From contig CAJMSD010000001.1 of the NCBI GenBank assembly GCA_905215965.1, forward strand, positions 372,001 through 436,000: a DNA stretch of 64,000 bases. Reading direction: 5' to 3'. The notes beneath the pieces are model-generated. The model was not told the DNA's origin. It did no database searches and saw only the letters and a program-made list of their open reading frames with translations. This DNA is from an uncultured bacterium (GTDB lineage: Bacteria > Bacillota > Clostridia > Oscillospirales > Ruminococcaceae). The position numbers and the translations under genes are program-made. Shown here in pieces: positions 24,065 to 33,288 of the stretch (position 1 is its first letter; every line of letters begins with the position of its first letter).

Positions 24065-25318
24065 ATGGAAAATAATTATTTTATTGATTCGGGAAAATTG
24101 TCCGAAGGTGCGCTGAAAAAGAAGCACGAGCTTGAAAATGACCCGAAATCGCGTACCAACCATATGGAATATATGAACGGAATGGAGCGCATAGAATCCG
24201 ATATCTGCGGCAAGGTCATAAGCGAAATGAAAAGCTACGATTACAATTCATATACTCCGGCCGATGTGGCAGCCGCTCTTGGACATGAACACTGTTCGAT
24301 AGAGGATCTCAAAGCTTTGCTTTCTCCGGCAGCCGAACCGTTCCTTGAAAAAATGGCTGAACGCGCAAGGCTTGAAACTCAAAAGCATTTCGGAAATACG
24401 GTATATTTGTTCACACCGCTGTATATAGCCAATTATTGCGATAATTACTGCGTTTATTGCGGATTCAACTGCTATAACGACATAAAGAGAATGAAGCTCA
24501 ATATGGAACAGGTCGAGCATGAAATGAAAGTCATTGCCGACAGCGGTATGGAGGAAATATTGCTCCTGACAGGTGAAAGCCGTTCAAAGAGCAGTATCGA
24601 GTATATCGGCGAGGCTTGCAAGCTGGCGCGCAAATATTTCAGAATGGTAGGAATCGAGATATATCCCGTAAATACCGATGAGTATCGTTATCTGCACGAA
24701 TGCGGAGTCGATTATGTCACCGTTTTTCAGGAGACCTATGACAGCGACCGTTATGAACAGCTTCATCTTATGGGACGCAAGCGCGTATGGCCGTACCGAT
24801 TCGACGCTCAGGAAAGAGCTTTAAAGGCAGGAATGAGAGGAGTTGCAGGCTCTGCGCTTCTCGGCCTTTCGGATTTCAGAAAAGACGCTCTGGCAAGCGC
24901 GCTTCATATGTATTATCTGCAAAGGAAATATCCCCATGCGGAAATTTCACTTTCATGTCCTCGGCTCCGTCCGATAGTGAATAACGAGGAGATAGATCCT
25001 CTCGATGTACGCGAGAAACAGCTTTGTCAGGTGCTTTGCGCTTACAGAATATTCATGCCGTTCTGCGGAATAACCGTTTCAACAAGAGAAAGCGAAGCGT
25101 TCCGAAACGGTATTGTCAAGATTGCCGCAACCAAGGTATCAGCAGGAGTTTCCACAGGTATCGGAGATCACGAAAGCAAATATACCGGAAAGGAGAGCGA
25201 TTCGGCTGAGGGCGACGAGCAGTTCGAAATCAACGATGAACGCAGCTTAAGCAAAATGTACGAGGATATGTCAAACGAGGGATTACAGCCTGTGCTGAAC
25301 GATTACCTTTATGTTTAA
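24065..25318 (+). CDS. thiH: 2-iminoacetate synthase ThiH (radical SAM)
   Basis: 417 aa. The radical SAM cluster motif NYCDNYCVYCGF (C-x3-C-x2-C) lies near residue 125, and SLSCPRLRP and AGVSTGIG blocks occur downstream. It cleaves tyrosine to give dehydroglycine and p-cresol for the anaerobic thiazole route, consistent with an anaerobe. It lies 80 bp after thiG and overlaps the next gene by 8 nt. Confidence 0.96.
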   Translation: MENNYFIDSGKLSEGALKKKHELENDPKSRTNHMEYMNGMERIESDICGKVISEMKSYDYNSYTPADVAAALGHEHCSIEDLKALLSPAAEPFLEKMAERARLETQKHFGNTVYLFTPLYIANYCDNYCVYCGFNCYNDIKRMKLNMEQVEHEMKVIADSGMEEILLLTGESRSKSSIEYIGEACKLARKYFRMVGIEIYPVNTDEYRYLHECGVDYVTVFQETYDSDRYEQLHLMGRKRVWPYRFDAQERALKAGMRGVAGSALLGLSDFRKDALASALHMYYLQRKYPHAEISLSCPRLRPIVNNEEIDPLDVREKQLCQVLCAYRIFMPFCGITVSTRESEAFRNGIVKIAATKVSAGVSTGIGDHESKYTGKESDSAEGDEQFEINDERSLSKMYEDMSNEGLQPVLNDYLYV

Positions 25319-25910
25319 GATAATATGCGTGACTGACAGGAGGTCCTGTAAAGAGGATCTTTTTACAAGGATCGAAAAAATAGCGTCTGCAAGGCCTGAC
25401 AGAATAATGTTCCGCGACAAGGATAGCAGCGACGAGGATTATTTAAAGGCAGCGTTCAAGCTGCTTGAAATAGGAAAAAAATACAGCGTTCCGTGTACAA
25501 TGTACAGGCGCATGGATATTTTCGGAAGTATCCACATGACAATGCCGATGCTGCGGAATACTTCTCAGAAAGATACGCAATGTCTGGAGCTGATAGGCGC
25601 GTCGGTTCATTCGGTCGATGAAGCGGTTGAAGCCGAACAATGGGGCGTGGATTACGTTATAGCAGGACATATCTTTGCTACCGACTGCAAAAAGGGTCTT
25701 GCTCCCCGCGGACTTGATTTTCTGAAACAGGTCTGCAATGCTGTGAAAATTCCGGTTTATGCAATAGGCGGAATAAATGCGGATAATATAAATTCCGTTG
25801 CGCAGGCAGGAGCGTCGGGAGCTTGCATAATGAGCGGCTTCATGACTTGTGAGGATCCTGACGAATATATAAAAAATCTTAGAAAAGGAGCTGAAGCGAG
25901 TGAATTTTGA
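25311..25910 (+). CDS. TenI-like ThiE homologue (probable thiazole tautomerase)
   Basis: 199 aa with the ThiE fold, but the residues differ from synthase. The pyrophosphate loop is IMFRDKD instead of QLREKD, and the strand GHIFATDCKKGLAPRGLDFL followed by IPVYAIGGIN is the TenI pattern rather than the GPIFPTPTK of ThiE. TenI isomerises the thiazole carboxylate tautomer after ThiG. A bona fide ThiE follows directly in the ThiED fusion, which supports tautomerase function here. No clear ribosome site; it overlaps thiH by 8 nt and thiED by 11 nt, so it is translationally coupled. Confidence 0.82.
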   Translation: MFKIICVTDRRSCKEDLFTRIEKIASARPDRIMFRDKDSSDEDYLKAAFKLLEIGKKYSVPCTMYRRMDIFGSIHMTMPMLRNTSQKDTQCLELIGASVHSVDEAVEAEQWGVDYVIAGHIFATDCKKGLAPRGLDFLKQVCNAVKIPVYAIGGINADNINSVAQAGASGACIMSGFMTCEDPDEYIKNLRKGAEASEF

Positions 25911-27339
25911 TCCCGAAGAGCTTAATTTATATGCAATAACCGACAGGGAATGCCTAAAAGGCAAGGACATAAAGCTACAGGTCGAGCTTGCGATACAGGG
26001 CGGAGCAACTATTATACAGCTCCGTGAAAAGGATATCAGCACCGAGGAGCTTGCCGAAATTGCAAAAAAGCTTGTCCCGATATGTCATAAGCACGGCGTG
26101 AAGCTTATAGTGAACGACGACTGGAAAGCTGCAAGATTAAGCGGTGCAGACGGTGTACACGTAGGTATTGAAGATACGTCCGTTGCAGAAATACGTGCAA
26201 ATACTGATACAGCTTTTATTATCGGCGCGACTGCAAAGACCGTAGAACAGGCGCAGAAAGCTGCAAAACAAGGTGCAAGCTATATCGGAGTGGGAGCAGT
26301 TTTCCCGTCTCCGACAAAGAAAAATGCCATAAGAATCACCTCCGATGAACTCCGCACGATATGCAGAAGCGTTAAAATTCCTGCTGTTGCGATTGGCGGT
26401 ATCGGTAAAGAAAATCTATGGAAGCTGCGCGGCTGCGGCAATGTGGGAATCGCTGTAGTATCGGCGGTTTTCGGCGCTGATAATCCTTATACAGCCGCAA
26501 AGGAGCTTTCCGAAACATGGAAAAAAGTACGCGGCACACACACGGCGCTGACTATAGCAGGAAGCGACTGCTCGGGCGGCGCAGGCATACAGGCGGATAT
26601 AAAGACCATGCAGGCAAACGGAGTATATGCCATGAGCGCGATAACTGCGCTTACCGCACAGAATACCACGGGAGTTTCGGCAATACATGACGCTCCGGCT
26701 GAATTCGCCGCACAGCAGATCGACATGATTTTCAGCGATATACGTCCCGATGCGGTGAAAATCGGCATGATCTCATCGGCGGAAACGGCGGAAGCGATAG
26801 CGGACAGGCTGAAATACTGGAAAGCCGAAAATATAGTTGTCGATCCTGTTGCAGTTGCAACAAGCGGTTCAAGTCTAAGCAACACGGAAGCCTATGAAGC
26901 GGTAAAGAAGTTTCTTTTCCCGATAGCGGCTCTTGTAACTCCCAATATTCCCGAAGCCGAACTGATAACGGGTATAAAAATAAACGGCTTGGCAGATATG
27001 CAGAAGTCGGCGGAGATCATTGCCGAAAAATACGGCTGTAACGTATTCCTGAAAGGCGGTCATCTTACGGACAGAGCGGACGATCTGTTTTATGAAAGCA
27101 GCGGAAAATACAAATGGTTCGAGGGCAAAAAAATCGACAATCCGAATACTCACGGTACGGGCTGTACTCTGTCAAGTGCAATTGCTTCAAATCTTGCAAA
27201 GGGTCACAAGCTTGAAAAGAGTATTGAGCTTGCAAAGGAATATATTTCCGGCGCGCTGACTGATATGCTCGATATCGGAAGCGGAAGCGGTCCGCTGAAT
27301 CACGGCTTTGATCTTAAAAGCAAATTTATCCGAGAATAA
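25900..27339 (+). CDS. thiED: Bifunctional ThiE-ThiD (thiamine phosphate synthase / HMP-P kinase)
   Basis: 479 aa from GTG 25900 (AAAGGAG 9 nt upstream). Residues about 1-210 are ThiE, with IIQLREKD, VNDDWKAA, GVGAVFPSPTKKN and AVAIGGIG. Residues about 215-479 are ThiD, with LTIAGSDCSGGAGIQADIKT, KIGMI, VVDPV and the anion-hole NTHGTGCTLSSAIA. One protein therefore phosphorylates the pyrimidine and couples it to the thiazole. The fusion order ThiE-ThiD is known in Firmicutes. No separate thiD or thiM is seen in the window. Confidence 0.95.
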   Translation: MNFDPEELNLYAITDRECLKGKDIKLQVELAIQGGATIIQLREKDISTEELAEIAKKLVPICHKHGVKLIVNDDWKAARLSGADGVHVGIEDTSVAEIRANTDTAFIIGATAKTVEQAQKAAKQGASYIGVGAVFPSPTKKNAIRITSDELRTICRSVKIPAVAIGGIGKENLWKLRGCGNVGIAVVSAVFGADNPYTAAKELSETWKKVRGTHTALTIAGSDCSGGAGIQADIKTMQANGVYAMSAITALTAQNTTGVSAIHDAPAEFAAQQIDMIFSDIRPDAVKIGMISSAETAEAIADRLKYWKAENIVVDPVAVATSGSSLSNTEAYEAVKKFLFPIAALVTPNIPEAELITGIKINGLADMQKSAEIIAEKYGCNVFLKGGHLTDRADDLFYESSGKYKWFEGKKIDNPNTHGTGCTLSSAIASNLAKGHKLEKSIELAKEYISGALTDMLDIGSGSGPLNHGFDLKSKFIRE

Positions 27340-27363
27340 TCACATTGAAAGGAAATATTAATT

Positions 27364-28677
27364 ATGAGAAATTACAGTACGCAAATGGAGGCGGCTAAAA
27401 AGGGGATAATAACTCCCGAAATGAAAATTGTAGCACAGAAAGAGTATATAAGCGAGGAGGAGCTTTGCGCTCTCGTTGCAAAGGGTGAAGTTTGCATACC
27501 GTGCAACGTTAATCATAAATCGATCTCTCCCGAGGGTATCGGCTCGAAAATGCGGACTAAGATAAACGTTAATCTGGGTATCTCAGGCGACTGCAAAAAC
27601 TATGATGTTGAAATGGCAAAGGTCGATATGGCAATAAAATTCGGAGCAGAAGCCATTATGGATCTCAGCAATTACGGCAAGACAAATACGTTCAGAAAGC
27701 AGCTTGTCGAAAAATCTCCTGCAATGATAGGAACAGTTCCGATGTACGACGCTATCGGTTATCTTGAAAAAGACCTGCTTGAAATTACTGCCGAGGATTT
27801 TCTTAAAGTCGTTCGTGCCCATGCCGAAGAAGGCGTTGACTTTATGACGATCCATGCAGGTATCAACAGACGCGCTGTCGAGGCGTTCAGACGTGACAAG
27901 CGTAAAATGAATATAGTATCCCGCGGCGGTTCGCTTTTGTTTGCGTGGATGATGATGACGGGCAACGAGAATCCTTTCTACGAGCATTATGACGAGGTGC
28001 TTGATATTCTCCGCGAATATGACTGCACAATTAGTCTCGGCGACGCGCTTCGTCCCGGCTGCATAGACGATTCGACCGACGCAGGTCAGATCGCTGAGCT
28101 TATCGAGCTTGGTGCGCTTACGGAAAGAGCTTGGGCTAAGGACGTTCAGGTTATGGTCGAAGGACCGGGACATATGGCAATGAACGAGATCGCCGCAAAT
28201 ATGAAGATACAGAAAAGGATCTGCCACAACGCGCCTTTCTACGTTCTCGGACCTCTCGTGACGGATATTGCTCCCGGCTACGATCATATTACATCGGCTA
28301 TCGGCGGAGCTATTGCCGCAGCAAGCGGAGCTGATTTCCTTTGCTATGTAACTCCGGCAGAGCATCTTCGTCTTCCCGATACGAACGACGTTAAGGAGGG
28401 AATTATTGCAAGCAGGATCGCAGCTCATGCTGCCGATATTGCAAAGGGGATCCCTCATGCTGCCGATGTTGACAACGCAATGGCAGAAGCGCGTCATGCC
28501 GTTGACTGGGAGAAAATGTTCGAGCTTGCAATCGACGGAGAGAAGGCAAGAGAATACTTTGAAAGCACTCCGCCGTCAGATCGTCATACCTGTTCAATGT
28601 GCGGAAAAATGTGCGCCGTACGTACAACAAATATGATATTAAACGGAGAAAAGGTTGAATTCTGCACAGAAAAATAA
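27364..28677 (+). CDS. thiC: HMP-P synthase ThiC (radical SAM)
   Basis: 437 aa, the short Firmicutes form without the long N-terminal domain. Conserved blocks include IPCNVNHKSISPEGIG, DLSNYGKT, TIHAGINR and SRGGSLLFAWM, and EGPGHMAMNEI near residue 260. The cluster-binding C-terminus is CSMCGKMC. It rearranges aminoimidazole ribotide to the pyrimidine phosphate. Last gene of the TPP-regulated operon; a terminator follows. Confidence 0.97.
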   Translation: MRNYSTQMEAAKKGIITPEMKIVAQKEYISEEELCALVAKGEVCIPCNVNHKSISPEGIGSKMRTKINVNLGISGDCKNYDVEMAKVDMAIKFGAEAIMDLSNYGKTNTFRKQLVEKSPAMIGTVPMYDAIGYLEKDLLEITAEDFLKVVRAHAEEGVDFMTIHAGINRRAVEAFRRDKRKMNIVSRGGSLLFAWMMMTGNENPFYEHYDEVLDILREYDCTISLGDALRPGCIDDSTDAGQIAELIELGALTERAWAKDVQVMVEGPGHMAMNEIAANMKIQKRICHNAPFYVLGPLVTDIAPGYDHITSAIGGAIAAASGADFLCYVTPAEHLRLPDTNDVKEGIIASRIAAHAADIAKGIPHAADVDNAMAEARHAVDWEKMFELAIDGEKAREYFESTPPSDRHTCSMCGKMCAVRTTNMILNGEKVEFCTEK

Positions 28678-28722
28678 TTAACCGCATACATAATAATCTG
28701 TTTTTATAGAGGCTAACGTGAC

Positions 28723-28758
28723 AAAACGGCTGAGTTGATTAATCTCAGCCGTTTTTTG
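28723..28758 (+). terminator. Terminator of the thiamine operon
   Basis: AAAACGGCTGAG-ttgattaat-CTCAGCCGTTTT, a 12-bp perfect stem, then T. It also faces the convergent ABC permease gene. Confidence 0.9.
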
Positions 28759-28765
28759 TTATGTG

Positions 28766-31441
28766 TTATATATTTTCGTTTTTTAATGCGTCGATGGGAT
28801 TGCCTTTTTTGATTTTGCTCATTGAGTAAAGCATGGTTGAGAATACTACTGCAAATACGCTTAAAACAGCGATAGCCGTTGCTTTCCACGGTAAACGGAA
28901 GCTTGTTTCAAATCCCTCTGAAACGGAGCGGTAGATCAGATACGTTATGGCGAAAGCGGCAGGCAATCCGAGAATAAGCGATTTTGCTCCGTAAAGTATG
29001 CACTCAAAGTTCATCATACGGTTGAAATCCCTGCCCGTCATTCCAATAGATTTCAGCATGGCAAATTCGCGTCGTCGCAGGCTAATATTAGTCGATATGG
29101 TATTGAATACATTGGCGGCGGCAATAAGAGATATCAGGATAATAAAACCGTATGCGAAAACTTTTACTATCGTTATTAAATTCCTTTCCGATTCTGCCGC
29201 TTTTGCATAGTCGTTTAAGCTGCCATCAGGTATCTGTCCGCTGTCTATAAGATTTTCGACTGACGAATAGCAGACGGAATGATCGCCGGTTTTGATTCTG
29301 ATAAAAAATGACGGCTGCCATTCGGCGTTTTCCGGAATAACGGCAGACATAAAACTGCTTGGATATACAAATATAAGACTTCCTTGTGATTCTACATAAT
29401 ATGGTTTTTTATATATTGTTTTCCCTGATTTTAGGGGAATATTCAAGGTCTGCCCGTCCTCGCGGTACTCGATAGTATCATCGGGATCGTTTTCGTTTCT
29501 GAATATCAGGTAATTGATCTGCTGCTGTTTGTCAAAAAATGTACCGTCAAAGTAATATCCATCTATATCCTTGTAACAATTCATTTCAGCGGTGCAGGTA
29601 TCGGAATCCAGCATATTTACATTAACAAATTTTTCTTTTTGAGCATTAAAGAATCTGAATCCGTCTACAGCAACAGCCAGAGGTGAATTCCTATCCATAA
29701 ATTTATTTTCGTCTAAGCTGTTTTCTTTAAGAAGCGAGCGGAACTCGTCGTCGTTTATAAAGTACAGGGTTATCGGGATATCATATTTTGAATCGTCATC
29801 TGAGCTTTTCATAAAGTAATCGCCTATATTATCCGAAAGCAGATTTGACGGAACAGATGCCGAGCTTGAGCATTGGAAGGAGTAAGAAGCGTAATCTACA
29901 GTTTCCTCCATGTTGATTTTTTTCAGTACCAGATCCGGAGCTATATCCTCCGGAATGCTGTCATACTGTATGCTGTATCTTATATCATAGCCGAATGTTC
30001 CGAAGCTTCCCTCAGCCGATTCGACAAGATAATCGGTAAACGAGCTTGCGGATACGAACAGAACAATGCTCATGAAAAGACTCATAACCGTTGCGCGGTA
30101 TTTTTTTCGGTTCCGCTTGAAGTATTTATGTGCAAGCATACCCGGAAGTCCGAATAATTTGTATACAAGCTTAGGAGTTTTAATAGCTTTCTTTTCGGAT
30201 TTAATATCGCTGTTCTGGCGTATGGCTTCAATGGCGGAGATCTTCGTGGCCCTTTTTGCCGGAATAAATGCCGAAATAAGAACCGTGATAAGTCCTACTG
30301 CGACAGCAATTATCAAAGCTGCCGGAGAGATGCATATTTTCATTTCAACGGCGTCTGTTATGAATAATGAAGAGATCTTCTTGCCGATGAGCTTTAAAGT
30401 TGTTCCAATTCCGGTTATTCCAAGGAGAATGCCGAGAGGGATTCCGATAACGCTTACCGTGAGCGCTTCAAAAAATACCGAACCGCGAAGCTGTTTTTTT
30501 GTAGCACCGATAGACGATAGCAGTCCGAACTGTTTGGTTCGTTCCGATACGGATATCGAGAAAGCGTTATAAATAAGGGAAACAGAGCCAAACATGATAA
30601 GGCAGATTATAATTGCGGCAAGGCTGTAGATAACCGAGTAAAACGTGTCAAAGCTGGTAACACCAAGACACATCAGAACGTCCGTGTTCGTATCGCCGTA
30701 CAGCTTGTTCTTATCGATAAAGCTGTATACGTCTTTTGGCTCTTTCATTGTGAAGTACACGTCATATTGGTATGCAGAGAGATTTTCTGTATCGGCTGCG
30801 GTAAAAGCGGTATATCCGGGGGCAGAGAGACTTTCAAATCCCGGACGCTCGCAGAATCCCACAACGGTGTAGGTACGCGTTTCGCGGATAGAAAGAGTTT
30901 CCGTTGATCCGCTTTGGGAATCGTCAAAGGGAATAGTCTGATTGAGAGTCTCTCCTTCATAGTCGCGTTCTCCCAAGTTAAGCTCAAGAGTATCGCCCAG
31001 CTCATAGATCACCTTTCCGTTTTTTGCAAGATGTTCAGGCAGAAGTATTTCGTCAGAGGTTTCGGGCAGTCTGCCGGAGGTAAGGTGAACGGACATCATA
31101 TCGGCAAAGCTTTTGTCTGATCCGATAACGTAAAGATAAGGTTTTGATTCGTTTTTGCTGCCTATATCGGCATAGCCAAGCTGCTGACCGCAGACGGCAC
31201 CGGATATTTCATCTGATTCCTTGATCGATTCATAGGTTTCGAGGTCGGCGTCCCAGTTGCAGCCGTGCCAGCTTCCCTCGCTGTAGATCATGAATCTCAG
31301 CAGATAATTGCGCAGGCTTGAAATCGACGTCGTAACTGCGCACAGCAGAGCCGTTGAAAGCATAATGCCGATGATCGTGACGATCGTGCGGGTCCTGTTC
31401 TTTTTAAGCGATTTCAGAGTGACCTTATGAAAAATATTCAT
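28766..31441 (-). CDS. FtsX-family ABC transporter permease (MacB-like, two FtsX domains)
   Basis: 891 aa. One N-terminal membrane helix and a large extracytoplasmic region (residues about 45-270), then a first FtsX domain of three helices (around 275-405, ending SAFIPAKRATKISAIEAIRQ). A second extracytoplasmic domain (about 470-760) and a C-terminal FtsX domain follow, ending in KKGNPIDALKNENI. Duplicate FtsX modules of this form occur in peptide or lipoprotein exporters and antimicrobial resistance pumps. It overlaps its ATPase gene by 4 nt. With the two-component genes upstream it forms a sensing and resistance-like module; the substrate is unknown. Confidence 0.9.
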   Translation of the reverse strand: MNIFHKVTLKSLKKNRTRTIVTIIGIMLSTALLCAVTTSISSLRNYLLRFMIYSEGSWHGCNWDADLETYESIKESDEISGAVCGQQLGYADIGSKNESKPYLYVIGSDKSFADMMSVHLTSGRLPETSDEILLPEHLAKNGKVIYELGDTLELNLGERDYEGETLNQTIPFDDSQSGSTETLSIRETRTYTVVGFCERPGFESLSAPGYTAFTAADTENLSAYQYDVYFTMKEPKDVYSFIDKNKLYGDTNTDVLMCLGVTSFDTFYSVIYSLAAIIICLIMFGSVSLIYNAFSISVSERTKQFGLLSSIGATKKQLRGSVFFEALTVSVIGIPLGILLGITGIGTTLKLIGKKISSLFITDAVEMKICISPAALIIAVAVGLITVLISAFIPAKRATKISAIEAIRQNSDIKSEKKAIKTPKLVYKLFGLPGMLAHKYFKRNRKKYRATVMSLFMSIVLFVSASSFTDYLVESAEGSFGTFGYDIRYSIQYDSIPEDIAPDLVLKKINMEETVDYASYSFQCSSSASVPSNLLSDNIGDYFMKSSDDDSKYDIPITLYFINDDEFRSLLKENSLDENKFMDRNSPLAVAVDGFRFFNAQKEKFVNVNMLDSDTCTAEMNCYKDIDGYYFDGTFFDKQQQINYLIFRNENDPDDTIEYREDGQTLNIPLKSGKTIYKKPYYVESQGSLIFVYPSSFMSAVIPENAEWQPSFFIRIKTGDHSVCYSSVENLIDSGQIPDGSLNDYAKAAESERNLITIVKVFAYGFIILISLIAAANVFNTISTNISLRRREFAMLKSIGMTGRDFNRMMNFECILYGAKSLILGLPAAFAITYLIYRSVSEGFETSFRLPWKATAIAVLSVFAVVFSTMLYSMSKIKKGNPIDALKNENI

Positions 31442-32121
31442 TTGCGTATCACCTCGTCCTTTTTGATAACTCCGTCCTCGATAGTAATAATTCGGTCTGC
31501 CTGAAGAGCTATGTTATCATCGTGAGTGATAATTATCAGAGTCTGATTATATTTTTCGTTTGAGAATTTAAGAAGATCTACAATTTCCTGACTGTTTTTG
31601 CTGTCGAGGTTTCCGGTGGGTTCGTCTGCAAGAACGACGGCAGGAGCAGTCATAAGCGCTCTGCCTATAGATACTCTCTGCTGTTGACCTCCTGAAAGCT
31701 GATTCGGAAGATGATTTTCGCGTCCGTTCAGCTTAAGAGTAGAAATAAGCTCTTTAAGACGATCGTTATTGACCTTCTGACCGTCCATTAGAACCGGAAG
31801 AGTCATATTTTCGGTTACGTTAAGTACGGGGATAAGATTGTAGAACTGGTATATCAGACCGACCTGTCTGCGGCGGAATATGGCAAGCTGCTCGTCGTTT
31901 TGAGCGTATACGTCGCAGCCGTCCATAAAGACCTTTCCGCTTGTTGGCTTGTCAACTCCGCCGAGAATATGAAGCAGAGTTGATTTTCCAGAGCCGGAAG
32001 GTCCGATAATAGCGACAAATTCTCCTTTTTTTACGGAAAATGATACGTTGTTCAGAGCATAAACGATATTTTCTCCTTTTCCGTAGGTTTTACAAAGATT
32101 TTCAACTTTTAAAATTTCCAT
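31438..32121 (-). CDS. ABC transporter ATP-binding protein (LolD/MacB type)
   Basis: 227 aa. Walker A GPSGSGKSTLLH (about residues 39-50), Q-loop YQFYNLIPVLNV, signature LSGGQQQRVSIGRAL, Walker B VVLADEPTGNLDS and H-loop ITHDD are all intact. The DEPTGNLD form belongs to the LolD/MacB/FtsE group that drives FtsX-type permeases. Good ribosome site (AAAGGAG). A direct-repeat operator lies about 85 bp upstream. Confidence 0.95.
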   Translation of the reverse strand: MEILKVENLCKTYGKGENIVYALNNVSFSVKKGEFVAIIGPSGSGKSTLLHILGGVDKPTSGKVFMDGCDVYAQNDEQLAIFRRRQVGLIYQFYNLIPVLNVTENMTLPVLMDGQKVNNDRLKELISTLKLNGRENHLPNQLSGGQQQRVSIGRALMTAPAVVLADEPTGNLDSKNSQEIVDLLKFSNEKYNQTLIIITHDDNIALQADRIITIEDGVIKKDEVIRK

Positions 32122-32192
32122 TGCTGTACTCCTTTTGATTCAGACCTGTATTCATAGGAAAGATATGAATGCCGGTTTTTATTTACAAGATG

Positions 32193-32228
32193 ATTTTATC
32201 ATTGTAAAGTGACTTTACGGTGACTTTA
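32193..32228 (-). promoter_or_regulatory. Probable response-regulator operator/promoter of the ABC genes
   Basis: On the minus strand TAAAGTCAC-CG-TAAAGTCAC (32228-32209) is a direct repeat with 11-bp periodicity, as expected for OmpR-type regulators. The proximal copy also forms the palindrome GTAAAGTCACTTTAC (32218-32204). A -10-like TAAAAT follows at 32198-32193, with no good -35, consistent with activator-dependent transcription. Confidence 0.7.
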
Positions 32229-32286
32229 ATATTACAAAAACGTCACTTACGCGAACACAACCGAAAATTGAAAATGGAACTGCCAT

Positions 32287-33288
32287 TCAGACAGTTCCCT
32301 TGTAAAATCTGACAGTAAATTTTGCTCCGCCCTGAGGTCGATTTTCTGCTTTGACAGTTCCGTTCTGCTCCGTAATTATCATTCGGGCGAGCGAAAGTCC
32401 GATACCGAAGCTCTCGCTGCCGGAGCTGCTTCCTTTGTAGAAGCGTTCAAAAATATGCGGAAGATCTTCTTTTGAAATTCCCATGCCGTTGTCGCTGATG
32501 CATATTTCCGAAAACAAAGGATTTTCCTCGGCGATAACAGTAATTTTTCCGTTGGCAGGAGTATGCTCCATACAGTTTTTCAATATATTTCCGATCGCTT
32601 CGCAGGTCCAGGCGATATCTCCGTAAAAGTTTCCCTTTGCGCTGACAGAAAGCGACTGACCTCGTATTTCTATGGGAACGAGAAGCGATTCGGAAGCCTT
32701 GACGATAAGATCCTCAAGAGAGGCGGATTCCTTTTTGAAATTCACCGTACCTGCGTCAAGCTTTGATATTTTAAGCAGAGCCGTTATAAGCCAGTCGATT
32801 CTTGACAGCTGCTTGCGAAGCTCGCAGCAGTAATTAAATCTTTTCTCTTCTGTTAGATCCGGTTCTGAAAGCAGCTCAACCAGAAGATTGATCGATGTAA
32901 GCGGAGTACGTATCTGGTGAGAAATATCGGCGATAGAATCGGACAGATAAATTTTGTCGTTCATCAGACGCTGATGTTGTTCGCGCAGGCAAACGGTCAT
33001 TTTATATATCTCGCTCTGAAGAATGGCAAGCTCTCCCTCGGAGTAGGATTCGATTGAGATCTTACTGCTGCCGTGAAGAATCTTGTCGATATCCGAGGCA
33101 AGAGCGTTGATGCGTTCGTATCTTTTTCCTGTCATGCAAAGATGGAGCAGAGTAAGCGCAAGGCAGACTGCGGCAGTAAACATTCCAAAAGATACGCCGA
33201 AGAAGAAAGCGGCTGCCGAAGCGGCTGCGGATATTGCCAGATAGATAAAAAGACTCTTTAAAACTTCAGGATTTCTAAGCAGCTTCAT
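32287..33288 (-). CDS. Sensor histidine kinase
   Basis: 333 aa from ATG 33288, overlapping the regulator stop by one base (TGATG). Two membrane helices lie in the first 55 residues with almost no extracellular loop, the layout of intramembrane-sensing kinases that work with ABC transporters. A short HAMP-like linker leads to the H-box DISHQIRTPL (phospho-His near residue 135), N-box NILKNCMEHTP, DNGMGISKEDLPHIF and FGIGLSLA. It probably senses through or with the FtsX transporter encoded downstream. Confidence 0.93.
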   Translation of the reverse strand: MKLLRNPEVLKSLFIYLAISAAASAAAFFFGVSFGMFTAAVCLALTLLHLCMTGKRYERINALASDIDKILHGSSKISIESYSEGELAILQSEIYKMTVCLREQHQRLMNDKIYLSDSIADISHQIRTPLTSINLLVELLSEPDLTEEKRFNYCCELRKQLSRIDWLITALLKISKLDAGTVNFKKESASLEDLIVKASESLLVPIEIRGQSLSVSAKGNFYGDIAWTCEAIGNILKNCMEHTPANGKITVIAEENPLFSEICISDNGMGISKEDLPHIFERFYKGSSSGSESFGIGLSLARMIITEQNGTVKAENRPQGGAKFTVRFYKGTV

